Origin: a virus
IMG/VR virus record: IMGVR_UViG_3300037248_000024
Span: 34,051 to 98,050 of that record
Reading direction: 5' to 3' (one strand)
DNA: 64,000 nucleotides
In this document: positions 45,663 through 53,490 of the stretch, one piece after another
Layout: the number at the start of each line of letters is the position of its first letter
How positions within the stretch are numbered: position 1 is the first letter of the stretch
The notes under the pieces: model-generated
Databases searched by the model: none
Told to the model about the DNA's origin: nothing
Seen by the model: only the letters and a program-made list of their open reading frames with translations
Position numbers and translations under genes: made by a program

Positions 45663-45895
45663 GGTGTTGAGTCCTTTCGTGGGGTCAGTGCGTCTCGGCC
45701 TTCTGTCGTGATGCGCCACAAGCCACGCCTTCCAAGCCGGGCGACGAAGCCCTTGCGATGCAGGCGCCCAAGAATGGCGGCGCCGCGGTAAATCGCACCA
45801 CAGGCATCTGGCAGGATCGCCAGACCGATCCGGTACGAGGACGTACCCATGGAGGTATCAAGCAACGACAAAGCGGTTCTCTCGGCGGGGCTCAC
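45659..45895 (-). CDS. winged-helix-like regulator, 78 aa
   Basis: GTG 45895 overlaps the upstream stop (GTGA). ILGRLHRKGFVARLGRRGLW, then RITTEGRDAL is the strand/wing part of a winged helix, as in MarR/PadR-type small regulators, with the preceding helices GLAILPDACGAIYRGAAIL. DNA binding is inferred. Confidence 0.6.
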   Translation of the reverse strand: MSPAERTALSLLDTSMGTSSYRIGLAILPDACGAIYRGAAILGRLHRKGFVARLGRRGLWRITTEGRDALTPRKDSTP

Positions 45896-46128
45896 TCCGG
45901 CAATCCTCTCAACTTCTCCAGACTCACCCGCCCGGCACCGCCGATCGCGGTCCAGGCGCGTTGGGCGTAATAGGATAAGCCGGGCGACCAACCTCCTCCG
46001 GCGTCGATGCTTCGTTCGGCATGACGGAGGATCGGCTTAGAGGTCGCCGCGCGATATCCGGCCTGTTCCAGTTCCGCCCGATACGCGGCGAGGAATTGCG
46101 TCCTCGTGGGTGGTTCAGCCGAGGTCAT
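45892..46128 (-). CDS. hypothetical protein, 78 aa
   Basis: Helical, basic, with YRAELEQAGYRAATSKPILR and YYAQRAWTAIGGAGRVSLEK. Coupled to both neighbours. Not recognised. Confidence 0.6.
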   Translation of the reverse strand: MTSAEPPTRTQFLAAYRAELEQAGYRAATSKPILRHAERSIDAGGGWSPGLSYYAQRAWTAIGGAGRVSLEKLRGLPE

Positions 46129-46319
46129 GGTGCCGCTTTCAGATAATCTGGGTGGTAGGACGAGGAAGACTTATTTTCGCCCCACCGAACCCACACACAC
46201 CCGTTGGATTTTGTTCCAGTTACAACGCCGATCTGGCCATGGGTCCGCCGAATGCTAAAAGATCGCCCGGCTTCGTTAAGTTGAACCCGGTCATTTTTAT
46301 GGAAAGTTTTGCCTGTCAT
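46125..46319 (-). CDS. small KOW/SH3-like protein, 64 aa
   Basis: NDRVQLNEAGRSFSIRRTHG, then IGVVTGTKSNGCVWVRWGEN is a beta-barrel of the KOW/SH3-like type. Such small proteins bind nucleic acids or ribosomes. Start overlaps the neighbour's stop. Confidence 0.6.
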   Translation of the reverse strand: MTGKTFHKNDRVQLNEAGRSFSIRRTHGQIGVVTGTKSNGCVWVRWGENKSSSSYHPDYLKAAP

Positions 46320-46468
46320 TGGTTAACCCCCGCCGCGATCAGAATTGCGCCGGAGATCATGAACCCCGCGGCGGCGATGGCACGCTGCACGTCCTGACCA
46401 CGAATGCCGATAACACAACTTCCGAGGGACAGCATCGCGGTTCCCACGATCAGACAGGCGGTGTGCAT
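46316..46468 (-). CDS. small membrane protein, 50 aa
   Basis: Two hydrophobic helices (CLIVGTAMLSLGSCVIGI, AGFMISGAILIAAGV). ATG 46468 overlaps the upstream stop (TGATG). Function unknown. Confidence 0.55.
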   Translation of the reverse strand: MHTACLIVGTAMLSLGSCVIGIRGQDVQRAIAAAGFMISGAILIAAGVNQ

Positions 46469-46905
46469 CACGCGTCTCCTTCTGATTGATACCAACTCCA
46501 GAACGAAGTATGCCTGGCTCTTTCAGAAGCGGTGAAATTGAAAACATCAGGAACGGCCCGGTACGATGCGATCGCCTTAACGAGGGAGGTGGGCGGCGAT
46601 CTATCGATGACGACGCTGATACCGCAATGGCCATCACCGCCGTTCCAGGTCGAGATGATCGATGACTTTAGCCTGGCGGCAACAGCCTTTGCACGGCGCC
46701 GGTGTGTTTTCGCTGATGCCGTGTAAGAATGCTTGTTTCCATAAATCAGTATTAAAGTGCCTCCGCCGCTCGGCACTACCGTTACCAGGATATCTCCTGT
46801 TTTTTCGGACACGCCGTGGTGTTGCGCTATAGCGCCGTCCGGCATTCCTGGCCGTTCCAGCCGCGCGATTATTCTTGCCGCTGTCGTGGCGATCTTTTGA
46901 CTCAC
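46468..46905 (-). CDS. hypothetical protein, 145 aa
   Basis: Mixed, with a beta region (KTGDILVTVVPSGGGTLILI), a basic helix (KTHRRRAKAVAARLK) and a tail with FWSWYQSEGD. GTG/ATG overlaps. Not recognised. Confidence 0.6.
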   Translation of the reverse strand: MSQKIATTAARIIARLERPGMPDGAIAQHHGVSEKTGDILVTVVPSGGGTLILIYGNKHSYTASAKTHRRRAKAVAARLKSSIISTWNGGDGHCGISVVIDRSPPTSLVKAIASYRAVPDVFNFTASERARHTSFWSWYQSEGDA

Positions 46906-47180
46906 GAGGCGTCTCCCTCGATTTCGCGGAGCAACTTCCGTGCCGCCGTGATGGCCTCGCGGTATTTCTCGCCGGTATCAAGCCGAGCCCATGGTTCCAG
47001 CCAGGCGATCAGATCGGTTACCATATCCTGTAGCTTTGGGGCGGCGTGCATCAGGCGGGCGATGGATTCCAACTCTTTTATTGGAATCACCCGATGACCC
47101 GGAATAACGGTGGCACTCCATCCCTGCCAGTTCTCGGAATCAACGGCGTAGACCGTGCGCCCCTCTCGTTTCCATTCCAT
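46902..47180 (-). CDS. hypothetical protein, 92 aa
   Basis: TGATG overlap with its neighbour; the GTG at 47183 is an alternative start. WQGWSATVIPGHRVIPIKEL, a helix with MHAAPKLQDMVTDLIAWLEP, a pattern common in phage small proteins (LHAAPELLAALE...). Function unknown. Confidence 0.65.
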   Translation of the reverse strand: MEWKREGRTVYAVDSENWQGWSATVIPGHRVIPIKELESIARLMHAAPKLQDMVTDLIAWLEPWARLDTGEKYREAITAARKLLREIEGDAS

Positions 47181-47419
47181 CACGTCCCGATCTCCCTCAG
47201 CAACCGCCGCGCCTCGACAACATCCGGGTCCGCCACGCCATCCGGCGTCCTGTTCCGCTTGAGGATGGCGGTGAGGAGTCGGGCGGTGTCCTCGGCTTCA
47301 CTGGACTGATCGTGGCGAGGGACGGAGGCGACATACCTGCCATCAACAGTTAATATCCTGACCCAACCATCCAGTTTGTTCGGTGGCGCTGTTTTGTATG
47401 GCCCCGGTGTCGCGGTCAT
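47180..47419 (-). CDS. hypothetical protein, 79 aa
   Basis: MTATPGPYKTAPPNKLDGWV, then ILTVDGRYVASVPRHDQSSE and a helix ending RRLLREIG. This matches the common phage ASN-type small proteins with a beta hairpin and helix. A large frame extending upstream is a shadow. Function unknown. Confidence 0.6.
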   Translation of the reverse strand: MTATPGPYKTAPPNKLDGWVRILTVDGRYVASVPRHDQSSEAEDTARLLTAILKRNRTPDGVADPDVVEARRLLREIGT

Positions 47420-47592
47420 GAATCCCTCCCAAGGATCGCGAAACCGATCCCGGCGCCGGCGAACGTAAGCGCGACGCAACAGACATCCCTGATGCCGTCG
47501 TGGGTCGCGTGCGGCACGGTCATCACGATGCAGGCCATGAGCGCGGCGAGAGACAGCACGGCAGAGGCAATGATCTGGGCGAGCAATCGCAT
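47416..47592 (-). CDS. small membrane protein, 58 aa
   Basis: Two hydrophobic helices (LLAQIIASAVLSLAALMACI, CCVALTFAGAGIGFAILG) with HATHDG between. ATG overlaps the upstream stop. Function unknown. Confidence 0.55.
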   Translation of the reverse strand: MRLLAQIIASAVLSLAALMACIVMTVPHATHDGIRDVCCVALTFAGAGIGFAILGRDS

Positions 47593-48071
47593 CACAATTC
47601 CCCCGCCATTTCCACGATCGCCGCGAGGTCATCGTGCAGCAACTGCTGACCACCAATCGCCGTGATGAGTTGGTTTGATTTTGGAAACGACCGCGCCGCC
47701 AGATACGCGCGCACCCTCTCCAACGCTTCGGCGCGGGCGTGGCGGAGGTGCTCGGCGGCTTCACGGGCCAGTCGCTCGGCCTCTCGTCTCTCCGCCCCCA
47801 GCGCTTCTTCAGCGGTCTTCTGGACGGCCTGGAGACGCGCACACTCGAACGCCACTTCGTCCAGCCTGATTCGCGTTAAGGTCCAGCGCTCATGGCGCCT
47901 CCCATCGGATTTGCGGTAACGGTGACCGTCATCCAGGTCCACCATCGCTGGGGTTACCCTGACGACGCAGCGGATTTTATAGTCGTGGCCGACGCTGTAA
48001 TAATCGGTCACAACCTCATCCCCAACCCGGAGATCGGCCAGGGTGCGGGGGTTTGTTTCGGTGTCAGGCAT
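47592..48071 (-). CDS. hypothetical protein with coiled coil, 159 aa
   Basis: N-terminal KOW-like beta part (LADLRVGDEVVTDYYSVGHD, CVVRVTPAMVDLDDGHRYRK), then a long charged helix (KTAEEALGAERREAERLARE AAEHLRHARAEA) and a helical C terminus. Possibly nucleic-acid or ribosome related; inferred. Confidence 0.65.
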   Translation of the reverse strand: MPDTETNPRTLADLRVGDEVVTDYYSVGHDYKIRCVVRVTPAMVDLDDGHRYRKSDGRRHERWTLTRIRLDEVAFECARLQAVQKTAEEALGAERREAERLAREAAEHLRHARAEALERVRAYLAARSFPKSNQLITAIGGQQLLHDDLAAIVEMAGEL

Positions 48072-48331
48072 TACACCCTCCTCTCATAAGTCTCACACTC
48101 CGCCACGGGCCATAACGTCTTTCGTTCGATAGACCCCCACTCGGGAATCGGTTGGCGGCGCGTGGTTCCAAAACCGTGTCCCCAGTTCCACGCCGCCGGT
48201 GTCGGGATATGCGGCGGGGTCCACACGCACTTGCCCTGGCCATCGGGATGTAAGCGGCCGGCGGCGGTCTTGTGCCAGTCGGCGCGGGTGCAGGTGAGGC
48301 AGAGGTGGGCGGGGATGGCGTTCGCGCTCAC
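48071..48331 (-). CDS. hypothetical protein with CxxC, 86 aa
   Basis: GTG 48331 overlaps the preceding stop. CLTCTRADWHKTAAGRLHPD and CVWTPPHIPTPAAWNWG with aromatic-rich middle. May bind zinc. Not recognised. Confidence 0.6.
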   Translation of the reverse strand: MSANAIPAHLCLTCTRADWHKTAAGRLHPDGQGKCVWTPPHIPTPAAWNWGHGFGTTRRQPIPEWGSIERKTLWPVAECETYERRV

Positions 48332-48666
48332 GATCCGGTCGCCCTGGCGATGGCGGCGCGGGCCACCACGAGTTGCGGCGGGATGACCCACTCGTTTTTT
48401 AATGTCAGGTCGGTTTCGACGTAATCGACGAGCGCCGCGAGGGCTTCGGTCAGACCGGGCGCGGTTTCCTTTCCCGCCACGGAATCCTCTGGCGTTTCAA
48501 ACCCAAGCCGCCGCAGTGACGCGCGAAGGTCGTAAAGCGCCATGCGAGCCGGGTGGTTGTATTCGGCGGTGGCCAGATGACCACTCAGGGAAGCGGCGAC
48601 TTTGGCCAAGTGCTCCAGTTCGCGGATACGGTCGCCTCGGATGGCTTTTATGACTGGGAAACGCAT
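48328..48666 (-). CDS. hypothetical protein, 112 aa
   Basis: ATG 48666 with GGAGAGAAACG upstream. Helical, with a long acidic helix and FETPEDSVAGKETAPGLTEA. Overlaps the next gene's 3' end by 19 bp. Function unknown. Confidence 0.6.
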   Translation of the reverse strand: MRFPVIKAIRGDRIRELEHLAKVAASLSGHLATAEYNHPARMALYDLRASLRRLGFETPEDSVAGKETAPGLTEALAALVDYVETDLTLKNEWVIPPQLVVARAAIARATGS

Positions 48667-48824
48667 CGTTTCTCTCCTTTCGTCCGATCCACCGCGCACG
48701 CCTTCCATATCATCCTGGCGAGCGCTGGCAGCTTCTCCCAACCCGGACGCGGCGATCCGTCGTGGTAGGTCGGGTAGCGTTCGAGATCGGCTTCGTAGGC
48801 TTGTTGGCCGGTGGGGTATTTCAT
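48648..48824 (-). CDS. hypothetical protein, 58 aa
   Basis: MKYPTGQQAYEADLERYPTY then KLPALARMIWKACAVDRTKG: a small, mixed protein ending inside the next gene. Start ATG 48824 overlaps the previous stop. Not recognised. Confidence 0.5.
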   Translation of the reverse strand: MKYPTGQQAYEADLERYPTYHDGSPRPGWEKLPALARMIWKACAVDRTKGEKRCVSQS

Positions 48825-49006
48825 GACTTACGCTCCGGCAAAACGCCAACGCAGCCCGGTCCGTAAAGCGCTTCCAGTTCCGTCCGCAACTGGAGTGCGA
48901 TAACCCATGTCACGAACGGGAGGGTAACGTTCTGTTCGGTGAGTTCGCGGATCAGATTACAGGCTGTTTCGCAGATATTGTCTTTGAGTTGGTTGGGGGA
49001 TGCCAT
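48821..49006 (-). CDS. hypothetical protein, 61 aa
   Basis: All-helical acidic small protein (NICETACNLIRELTEQNVTL PFVTWVIALQLRTELEALYG). Ribosome site GAGAGAGACG ahead of ATG 49006. Not recognised. Confidence 0.6.
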   Translation of the reverse strand: MASPNQLKDNICETACNLIRELTEQNVTLPFVTWVIALQLRTELEALYGPGCVGVLPERKS

Positions 49007-49041
49007 CGTCTCTCTCCTGGCCGTCGTGGGGTGGTGGTGGG

Positions 49042-50508
49042 TCAGGCGGCTTTCTTGTCAGCATCCTTGCCGATCTCGGCTCTACCTGCGGCGGCGGTCT
49101 TGTTGAACGCCTCTCGCAACAGGTCGTCGCGCCAGACCAGGTGAACCGTGCCTTTCTTGAAGAAACGAATATCGAAGAATTCGCTTTGGCATTGGTTGTG
49201 GAATGGGCCGGCCTTCACATGGTAACCCAAGGATTGAAAGGTTGAACTAAGGGCGTGGCCGATCGTGTAGCAACTCTCAAACTTTCTGCCACTCAGGACG
49301 CACAGCACCCGGTCAAGATCGGCATAAAAATCGATCATCCCACCATAATACCCGGTGCTGAAACGCCCCCCATATTTGGCGTCATAGCTGCACCCGTAGG
49401 GAAAGATCGCCTTTTTGTTGACCTTGTAACTCGAATTCGTTTTCCACCCCTCGGTGTGGTGGACGTTATCGGCATGGTAACGCCGCAACGCATCAAACAC
49501 GTTGGAGACTGATTTCTCGAACAGACCTTGCCGTTGTGAGAAGATGTTTTCGAGCGTGCCGTAGACGTTGGTCGCGGTAAACGGGATATGCGCGTTGCGA
49601 TCGATGTCACGCTCCAGTTCTTCGCGCTGTAGCTTGTCGAGCCACTTGTGAAACTCGGCACGGGACAACGCGGCCTTCCAACATGCCTTGCGGTGCTTCT
49701 GTAGGAATTCAGCGCGGGCGTGGCCGAAGTCCCGGCAGGCTTCCTTCACGATATCCTGAAAGGCATCGATCCGCAGATCGTTCCCGCCCATATACACGGC
49801 GGCCTTACGGATATGGCGGAATGCTTCGATCATGTGAGTGTTGGCCTGCTCGTAATAGTGTTGCAGGTTGCCGAGTGTGTCACGCACGGCTGGCAGGTTG
49901 TCGGGGCTGGCTTCTCCGGCATGATCGCGTTCTCTGCCCTTGGTCTCCCACAACTCGGCGGCGTCTTCGGTTGTCACCTTGCGGAGGTGGACCAAAACGA
50001 CTTCAACGTCGGTGGGTCGCGCGGCCCGCTGAAATGGTCGGCCCAGGTCTTCGATTGAACCGTGCTCCGCGATGATCCCGGCGAGTCTCTGCCGTGCGGC
50101 GGAATGAGGATTGCGGATCGTTTCGGTGTTCAACAGACAGACGATCTCGCCGTTGTAGAGGAAATCCCACGCCTTCAACAGGTGGGCGTCGCCATTCGAA
50201 AACGGCGGGTTCATTATGATGGCATCATAATAACAAACACCGTCATAGCTTAACCAGTCGCCGCCGACGATCGGAAAACCTTTCTCGGTCAGGATCGCGC
50301 ACAGTTCGCCGGACGGTTCGATGCAATCGACCTGCGTACGCGACCGGCCGTAGCGATCGTCGCCACGTATCGCTTCCGCTATGTCCCCGCGGCCCGCGCT
50401 CGGATCGAGATAATATCTCGCGTCCTTGCTGATCTTGGCCAGCATTTTGTGAACGAGCGCCGCTGGTGTGGGGAAGAACTCATCTCCGAACATATTGCCT
50501 TGTTTCAT
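49042..50508 (-). CDS. DNA methyltransferase with DUF4942 C-terminal domain, 488 aa
   Basis: N-terminal Rossmann fold: FFPTPAALVHKML, SAM motif I DPSAGRGDIA (35-44), VDCIEPSGELCAIL, and catalytic NPPF at 100-103, an N6-adenine methyltransferase of the alpha/gamma order. The C-terminal 250 residues match DUF4942, a domain usually fused to such methylases. Likely modifies phage DNA, with the DUF4942 part contributing specificity. Ribosome site AAGGAATGAGAG. Confidence 0.88.
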   Translation of the reverse strand: MKQGNMFGDEFFPTPAALVHKMLAKISKDARYYLDPSAGRGDIAEAIRGDDRYGRSRTQVDCIEPSGELCAILTEKGFPIVGGDWLSYDGVCYYDAIIMNPPFSNGDAHLLKAWDFLYNGEIVCLLNTETIRNPHSAARQRLAGIIAEHGSIEDLGRPFQRAARPTDVEVVLVHLRKVTTEDAAELWETKGRERDHAGEASPDNLPAVRDTLGNLQHYYEQANTHMIEAFRHIRKAAVYMGGNDLRIDAFQDIVKEACRDFGHARAEFLQKHRKACWKAALSRAEFHKWLDKLQREELERDIDRNAHIPFTATNVYGTLENIFSQRQGLFEKSVSNVFDALRRYHADNVHHTEGWKTNSSYKVNKKAIFPYGCSYDAKYGGRFSTGYYGGMIDFYADLDRVLCVLSGRKFESCYTIGHALSSTFQSLGYHVKAGPFHNQCQSEFFDIRFFKKGTVHLVWRDDLLREAFNKTAAAGRAEIGKDADKKAA

Positions 50509-50554
50509 CTCTCATTCCTTCATCATCATGCGCCGCCGGAGCGGCGCGACTTCG

Positions 50555-50728
50555 TTACGCCGCGCGCCATGCTGTTTCACGACCCCAGCACGTCATGCAG
50601 CATCGCGACTTCTCGCCGTAATGAATCTGATCCGAGGCGTGATGAAGTTCGCTAACCTCAATCGGGCCATCACATTCGCAGCACCAATATGGCTTACGGG
50701 CGCGACATTGTTTCCAGGTAGTTTGCAT
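50555..50728 (-). CDS. small zinc-ribbon protein, 57 aa
   Basis: CCECDGPIEVSELHHASDQI followed by CCMTCWGRETAW is a zinc ribbon. The ATG at 50728 has GGAGAGATGAG upstream; another in-frame ATG lies 6 nt earlier. Probably a small nucleic-acid or polymerase-binding protein. Confidence 0.6.
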   Translation of the reverse strand: MQTTWKQCRARKPYWCCECDGPIEVSELHHASDQIHYGEKSRCCMTCWGRETAWRAA

Positions 50729-50781
50729 CCTCATCTCTCCTTCATCGCGTGGTCAGGCGTCATCCGCGCCCCGTTATCTCG

Positions 50782-51030
50782 TCAAACCGGCTCGATATGC
50801 AGGCGAGACTGGCCTAGGTCGGGCACACACCACGGCCGAGGGGCCGTGATGGCTTCCGCCGTGTTCATCGCCTCGAGGGCCGCTTTCGGGTTGTCGAACA
50901 CGATCGCTTTTTCCCGCGACGATGACCACACAGGACCCCAGATGATGTCCCACTCGCAGAGGTAATCGCGGGAACCCCATATGTTCCACGCGCGAGTGAC
51001 GCGGTGGGGATCGGTTTTCCGTGTGGGCAT
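50782..51030 (-). CDS. hypothetical protein, 82 aa
   Basis: Basic and aromatic-rich (AWNIWGSRDYLCEWDIIWGP VWSSSREK). ATG 51030 preferred; an earlier in-frame start at 51048 is possible. Not recognised. Confidence 0.6.
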   Translation of the reverse strand: MPTRKTDPHRVTRAWNIWGSRDYLCEWDIIWGPVWSSSREKAIVFDNPKAALEAMNTAEAITAPRPWCVPDLGQSRLHIEPV

Positions 51031-51063
51031 TCTTTGATCTCCTTTCATCGCGCCGATCAGGCG

Positions 51064-51276
51064 TTAATCGTCAGAATACATCGCGAAGGTCAGTCCGGAC
51101 TCGTCACCGCCATTAACGCGGTCGCACACAGCCTGAGCCTCTTCCCGCGTGGGCCATGTCTCGTTGCTTTCGATGACCGACGCGGTGCCCGAACCGGGAT
51201 AAGCGTATAGCTTGTAATTCCAGATTGGCTTCATCGCGCTGTCGTAAGCCGGTGTGGCTTTTACATTGTAGGTCAT
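51064..51276 (-). CDS. hypothetical protein, 70 aa
   Basis: MTYNVKATPAYDSAMKPIWN then LYAYPGSGTASVIESNETWP and a helical end. Ribosome site GAGGGAGATGAGA precedes ATG 51276. Not recognised. Confidence 0.6.
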   Translation of the reverse strand: MTYNVKATPAYDSAMKPIWNYKLYAYPGSGTASVIESNETWPTREEAQAVCDRVNGGDESGLTFAMYSDD

Positions 51277-51302
51277 TCTCATCTCCCTCGATCGTGGCGG
51301 GT

Positions 51303-51485
51303 TCAGGTCCGCGCCTCGACAATCACCGCGCCGCCCGTCGTCGCCTTGGCCCGATGCTTCGCCGCCTTTGGCGTGTAGGCCACGATCAGCAACGCCTTAC
51401 CGCGCCCGTCCCGGATCAGCCGACCCGTCGCGGGATCGCGGAACTGGAAGGTTTCGAGGGAGCCGTTCTTTGGTTTGCGTGGCAT
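51303..51485 (-). CDS. hypothetical protein, 60 aa
   Basis: Beta-like and basic (ETFQFRDPATGRLIRDGRGK ALLIVAYTPKAAKHRAK). First gene of the minus block; GGAGGACAACC precedes ATG 51485. Not recognised. Confidence 0.55.
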   Translation of the reverse strand: MPRKPKNGSLETFQFRDPATGRLIRDGRGKALLIVAYTPKAAKHRAKATTGGAVIVEART

Positions 51486-51591
51486 TGGTTGTCCTCCATC
51501 GGCCCTCTGGCCGTGGGGAGGTTGTGACATAGTTTGTGCTATTGGTGTTATCGTCGTTTGTGCATGTCTGATATGCTAATAGCCCATATCA

Positions 51592-51602
51592 CGCCAATGG
51601 CG
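51592..51602. promoter_or_regulatory. operator-like palindrome upstream of RHH gene 51622
   Basis: CGCCA-A-TGGCG, a 5-bp dyad with one central base, placed where the -35 of the promoter would lie. Could be the binding site of the RHH protein encoded directly downstream. Confidence 0.45.
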
Positions 51603-51609
51603 TATGGTG

Positions 51610-51615
51610 TATTAT
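51610..51615 (+). promoter_or_regulatory. -10 element of RHH gene 51622
   Basis: TATTAT lies 6 nt before ATG 51622, again placing the transcription start at the AUG. No good -35 or extended -10 is visible. Confidence 0.4.
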
Positions 51616-51621
51616 GTGCCA

Positions 51622-51798
51622 ATGGAGCAACCAAAACTCAGCGAGCGCCGCGTCGCGCTCACCATGCCATCCGAGGAGCTAGAGGCTCTGGATGCCTATT
51701 GCGCGGATATGCGGCGCCATACGGGCGATCCCTATCCAAGAGTTGAGATTGTCCGGCAGGCAATCCGGGAGTTTATTTCCGCGAGGACGCCGACGTGA
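51622..51798 (+). CDS. ribbon-helix-helix protein, 58 aa
   Basis: RRVALTMPSEELEALDAYCA, then PRVEIVRQAIREFISA is an RHH layout. Start ATG 51622 is preferred to an upstream in-frame start because the -10 lies between. First gene of the right plus block; the next gene overlaps it. Confidence 0.75.
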   Translation: MEQPKLSERRVALTMPSEELEALDAYCADMRRHTGDPYPRVEIVRQAIREFISARTPT

Positions 51799-52259
51799 TC
51801 TACTTCATGCAAGCAGACGAATCCGGCCCGGTAAAAATCGGTTGGAGCAAAAATCCCGTCGCCCGGTCTCATCAGGTTCGCCCTACGCCGGAAACGGTTC
51901 TGACCATCATCCGCCTGATAGACGGTCCAGACTGGGGAGAACGCTGGCTTCATCAATATTTCGCTGAGAGGCGACTTTCGGGCGAATGGTTTACCTTCGA
52001 TCCCGAAATGTTGGAGGTTGAACTACCAGCGGTAAAACCATGGCCGGACGCGCCGGAAGACACTGTAAACGTGCGGTTTGACCGCGAACTCTGGGAAGTC
52101 ATCTGGGCGCGGTCTCGCCACACAAAGCGGAGCGCGAGCGCGGAATTATCTTTCGTGGTACGGGAGGCGCTCCTTGGTCGATTGCCGCCGGAGGTGCCTG
52201 GGGCATCCTTGATGGCCGCTATTGAGCGTGGGTTTGCCAGACCCGATCCATCGCCGTGA
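51795..52259 (+). CDS. T5orf172 (GIY-YIG-like) nuclease fused to an RHH-like domain, 154 aa
   Basis: N-terminal MIYFMQADESGPVKIGWSKN then a helix and GERWLHQYFAERRLSGEWF match the T5orf172/MUG113 domain, a GIY-YIG-type nuclease fold. The C-terminal VNVRFDRELWEVIWARSRHT, KRSASAELSFVVREALL looks like an RHH domain, which would give the nuclease DNA-binding specificity. ATGA overlap with the RHH gene. Cleavage activity is inferred. Confidence 0.7.
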   Translation: MIYFMQADESGPVKIGWSKNPVARSHQVRPTPETVLTIIRLIDGPDWGERWLHQYFAERRLSGEWFTFDPEMLEVELPAVKPWPDAPEDTVNVRFDRELWEVIWARSRHTKRSASAELSFVVREALLGRLPPEVPGASLMAAIERGFARPDPSP

Positions 52260-52339
52260 TCTACTTCATAGGCATTGTCAACCGCGCCATCCAACGCGCA
52301 CGCTACGCGGCGCGGAGGGAACACACCGAATCCGCCTGA
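52256..52339 (+). CDS. short peptide, possible truncated relative, 27 aa
   Basis: GTG 52256 encodes V-I-Y-F-I-G... and its first 14 bases repeat those that start the 51795 gene. It may be a broken copy of that gene or a coupling peptide. Sequence after it (52340-52471) shows no protein-like frame. Confidence 0.3.
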   Translation: MIYFIGIVNRAIQRARYAARREHTESA

Positions 52340-52471
52340 TCCGGGAATGGTTCGCCGCTCGCTGGCGCGACAGGTGGCGCGGGTTGGTGGTGGGGTTGAG
52401 GGGCGTTGGTTAGCTGTGTCGTTTGGTGTGTGCGGGGCGCCGGTTGATCCGCCGAGGCGGAGGGATGGGGG

Positions 52472-52501
52472 TTGAAATCAGCTTTGGCATTCGGGTAGGC
52501 T
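52472..52501 (+). promoter_or_regulatory. sigma70-like promoter of GIY-YIG gene 52508
   Basis: TTGAAA (52472-52477), 18-nt spacer, TAGGCT (52496-52501), then 6 nt to ATG 52508. The -35 to ATG distance is 36 nt, so the message would be leaderless. Both boxes are imperfect. Confidence 0.45.
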
Positions 52502-52507
52502 GATGGC

Positions 52508-53020
52508 ATGGCGCGGAAACCAACACCTCAAGTGGTTGAGATTTACGGACTGCTTGATCCGCGAGACGGTAAGCTGCGATATATCGGGAAAGCGAATGAC
52601 GCAGGGAAACGGTTGAAGACTCACGTTTCGGATAGTCGGCGCCGCAATACGGCCGTCTGCAAGTGGATCGCTAAATTGGTCGCGGATAACCTAATTCCCA
52701 AGGTTCTTGTCCTGGAGGCGTGTGATGCCTCTTTGTGGGAATGTCGTGAGCGCGCCTGGATCAGCGAAGCTTACCGAATGGGCGGCGTTCTGCTTAACGT
52801 GGCTCCCGGCGGGGCTGAACCAGTGGAGTTCCCGTACTGGGAGTTTCCATGCGGGCGTCTGATCGACAAAAAGTCTCCCGCTGGGGCGCGAATCAAACGA
52901 GACAAGATTACCGCCAACCGGCGTCTCCGTGACGGGTTGATGTCGCCTATTGACAGATGGATGCTCCGAGAATGCGCCAGAATGGTTCCTGGCATGTTCG
53001 GTGAATGGGCAAATATCTGA
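52508..53020 (+). CDS. GIY-YIG nuclease-like protein, 170 aa
   Basis: VEIYGLLDPRDGKLRYIGKA NDAGKRLKTHV contains the Y-G/YIG pair of GIY-YIG nucleases (IYG 12-14, YIGK 25-28) with Arg30-type residues and CRERAWISEAY as the helix with Glu. The C-terminal half is basic and helical and could bind DNA. It sits directly before the small terminase gene; some GIY-YIG enzymes assist packaging or homing. Function inferred. Confidence 0.75.
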   Translation: MARKPTPQVVEIYGLLDPRDGKLRYIGKANDAGKRLKTHVSDSRRRNTAVCKWIAKLVADNLIPKVLVLEACDASLWECRERAWISEAYRMGGVLLNVAPGGAEPVEFPYWEFPCGRLIDKKSPAGARIKRDKITANRRLRDGLMSPIDRWMLRECARMVPGMFGEWANI

Positions 53021-53490
53021 TGGCCGCACCTCCTGCTGCCCAACGAAAGCTGGATCGACTTGGGGCCGATGCGGTGTGTGAGATGATCCTGAACGGCAAG
53101 GCGTATAAGGATATTGCTGAAGCGGCCGGGGTGGCCGTTGGGTCAGTGTTGGCATGGCTGGATGCGGTTCCTGAGCGTTCCGCCCGCGCGCGCGAAGCCC
53201 GTAGAATCATGGCGGCTTACTGGGACCAGTTGGCCGAACAGGAACTCAGGGACGCACCAGCGACGGCTGAGGGCATCGCGAAAGCGCGGGAACTGGCGCA
53301 GCATTTCCGGTGGCGTTCCGCAAAGGTCGATCCGCAGGGGTATGGTGAAAAGGTTGATCTGAATCATCGAGGGGGCATCATGTTTGCAAAAATCCCCTAC
53401 GACCCATCCGCCCTCACGGAAGAGCAGCGCGAAGTGATGCGCGATGTCTTGCTGACGGCGCCGAAGACGATTGAGGGAAAGGCTGAATAA
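53020..53490 (+). CDS. terS: terminase small subunit, 156 aa
   Basis: Helix-turn-helix-like ADAVCEMILNGKAYKDIAEA, then VAVGSVLAWLDAVPERSARA REARR is the DNA-recognition part, followed by helices (ELAQHFRWRSAKVDPQGYGE) and a C-terminal tail. It recognises the phage DNA and loads the large subunit. Location directly before the head genes and about 2.7 kb before the large terminase supports this; the overlap TGATG fixes the start. Confidence 0.8.
   Translation: MAAPPAAQRKLDRLGADAVCEMILNGKAYKDIAEAAGVAVGSVLAWLDAVPERSARAREARRIMAAYWDQLAEQELRDAPATAEGIAKARELAQHFRWRSAKVDPQGYGEKVDLNHRGGIMFAKIPYDPSALTEEQREVMRDVLLTAPKTIEGKAE

Noticed and set aside
47180-47842. A 220-codon minus-strand frame
   Set aside because: The first 140 residues are Arg-rich antisense-like sequence that overlaps the supported gene 47592-48071; the real start is ATG 47419.
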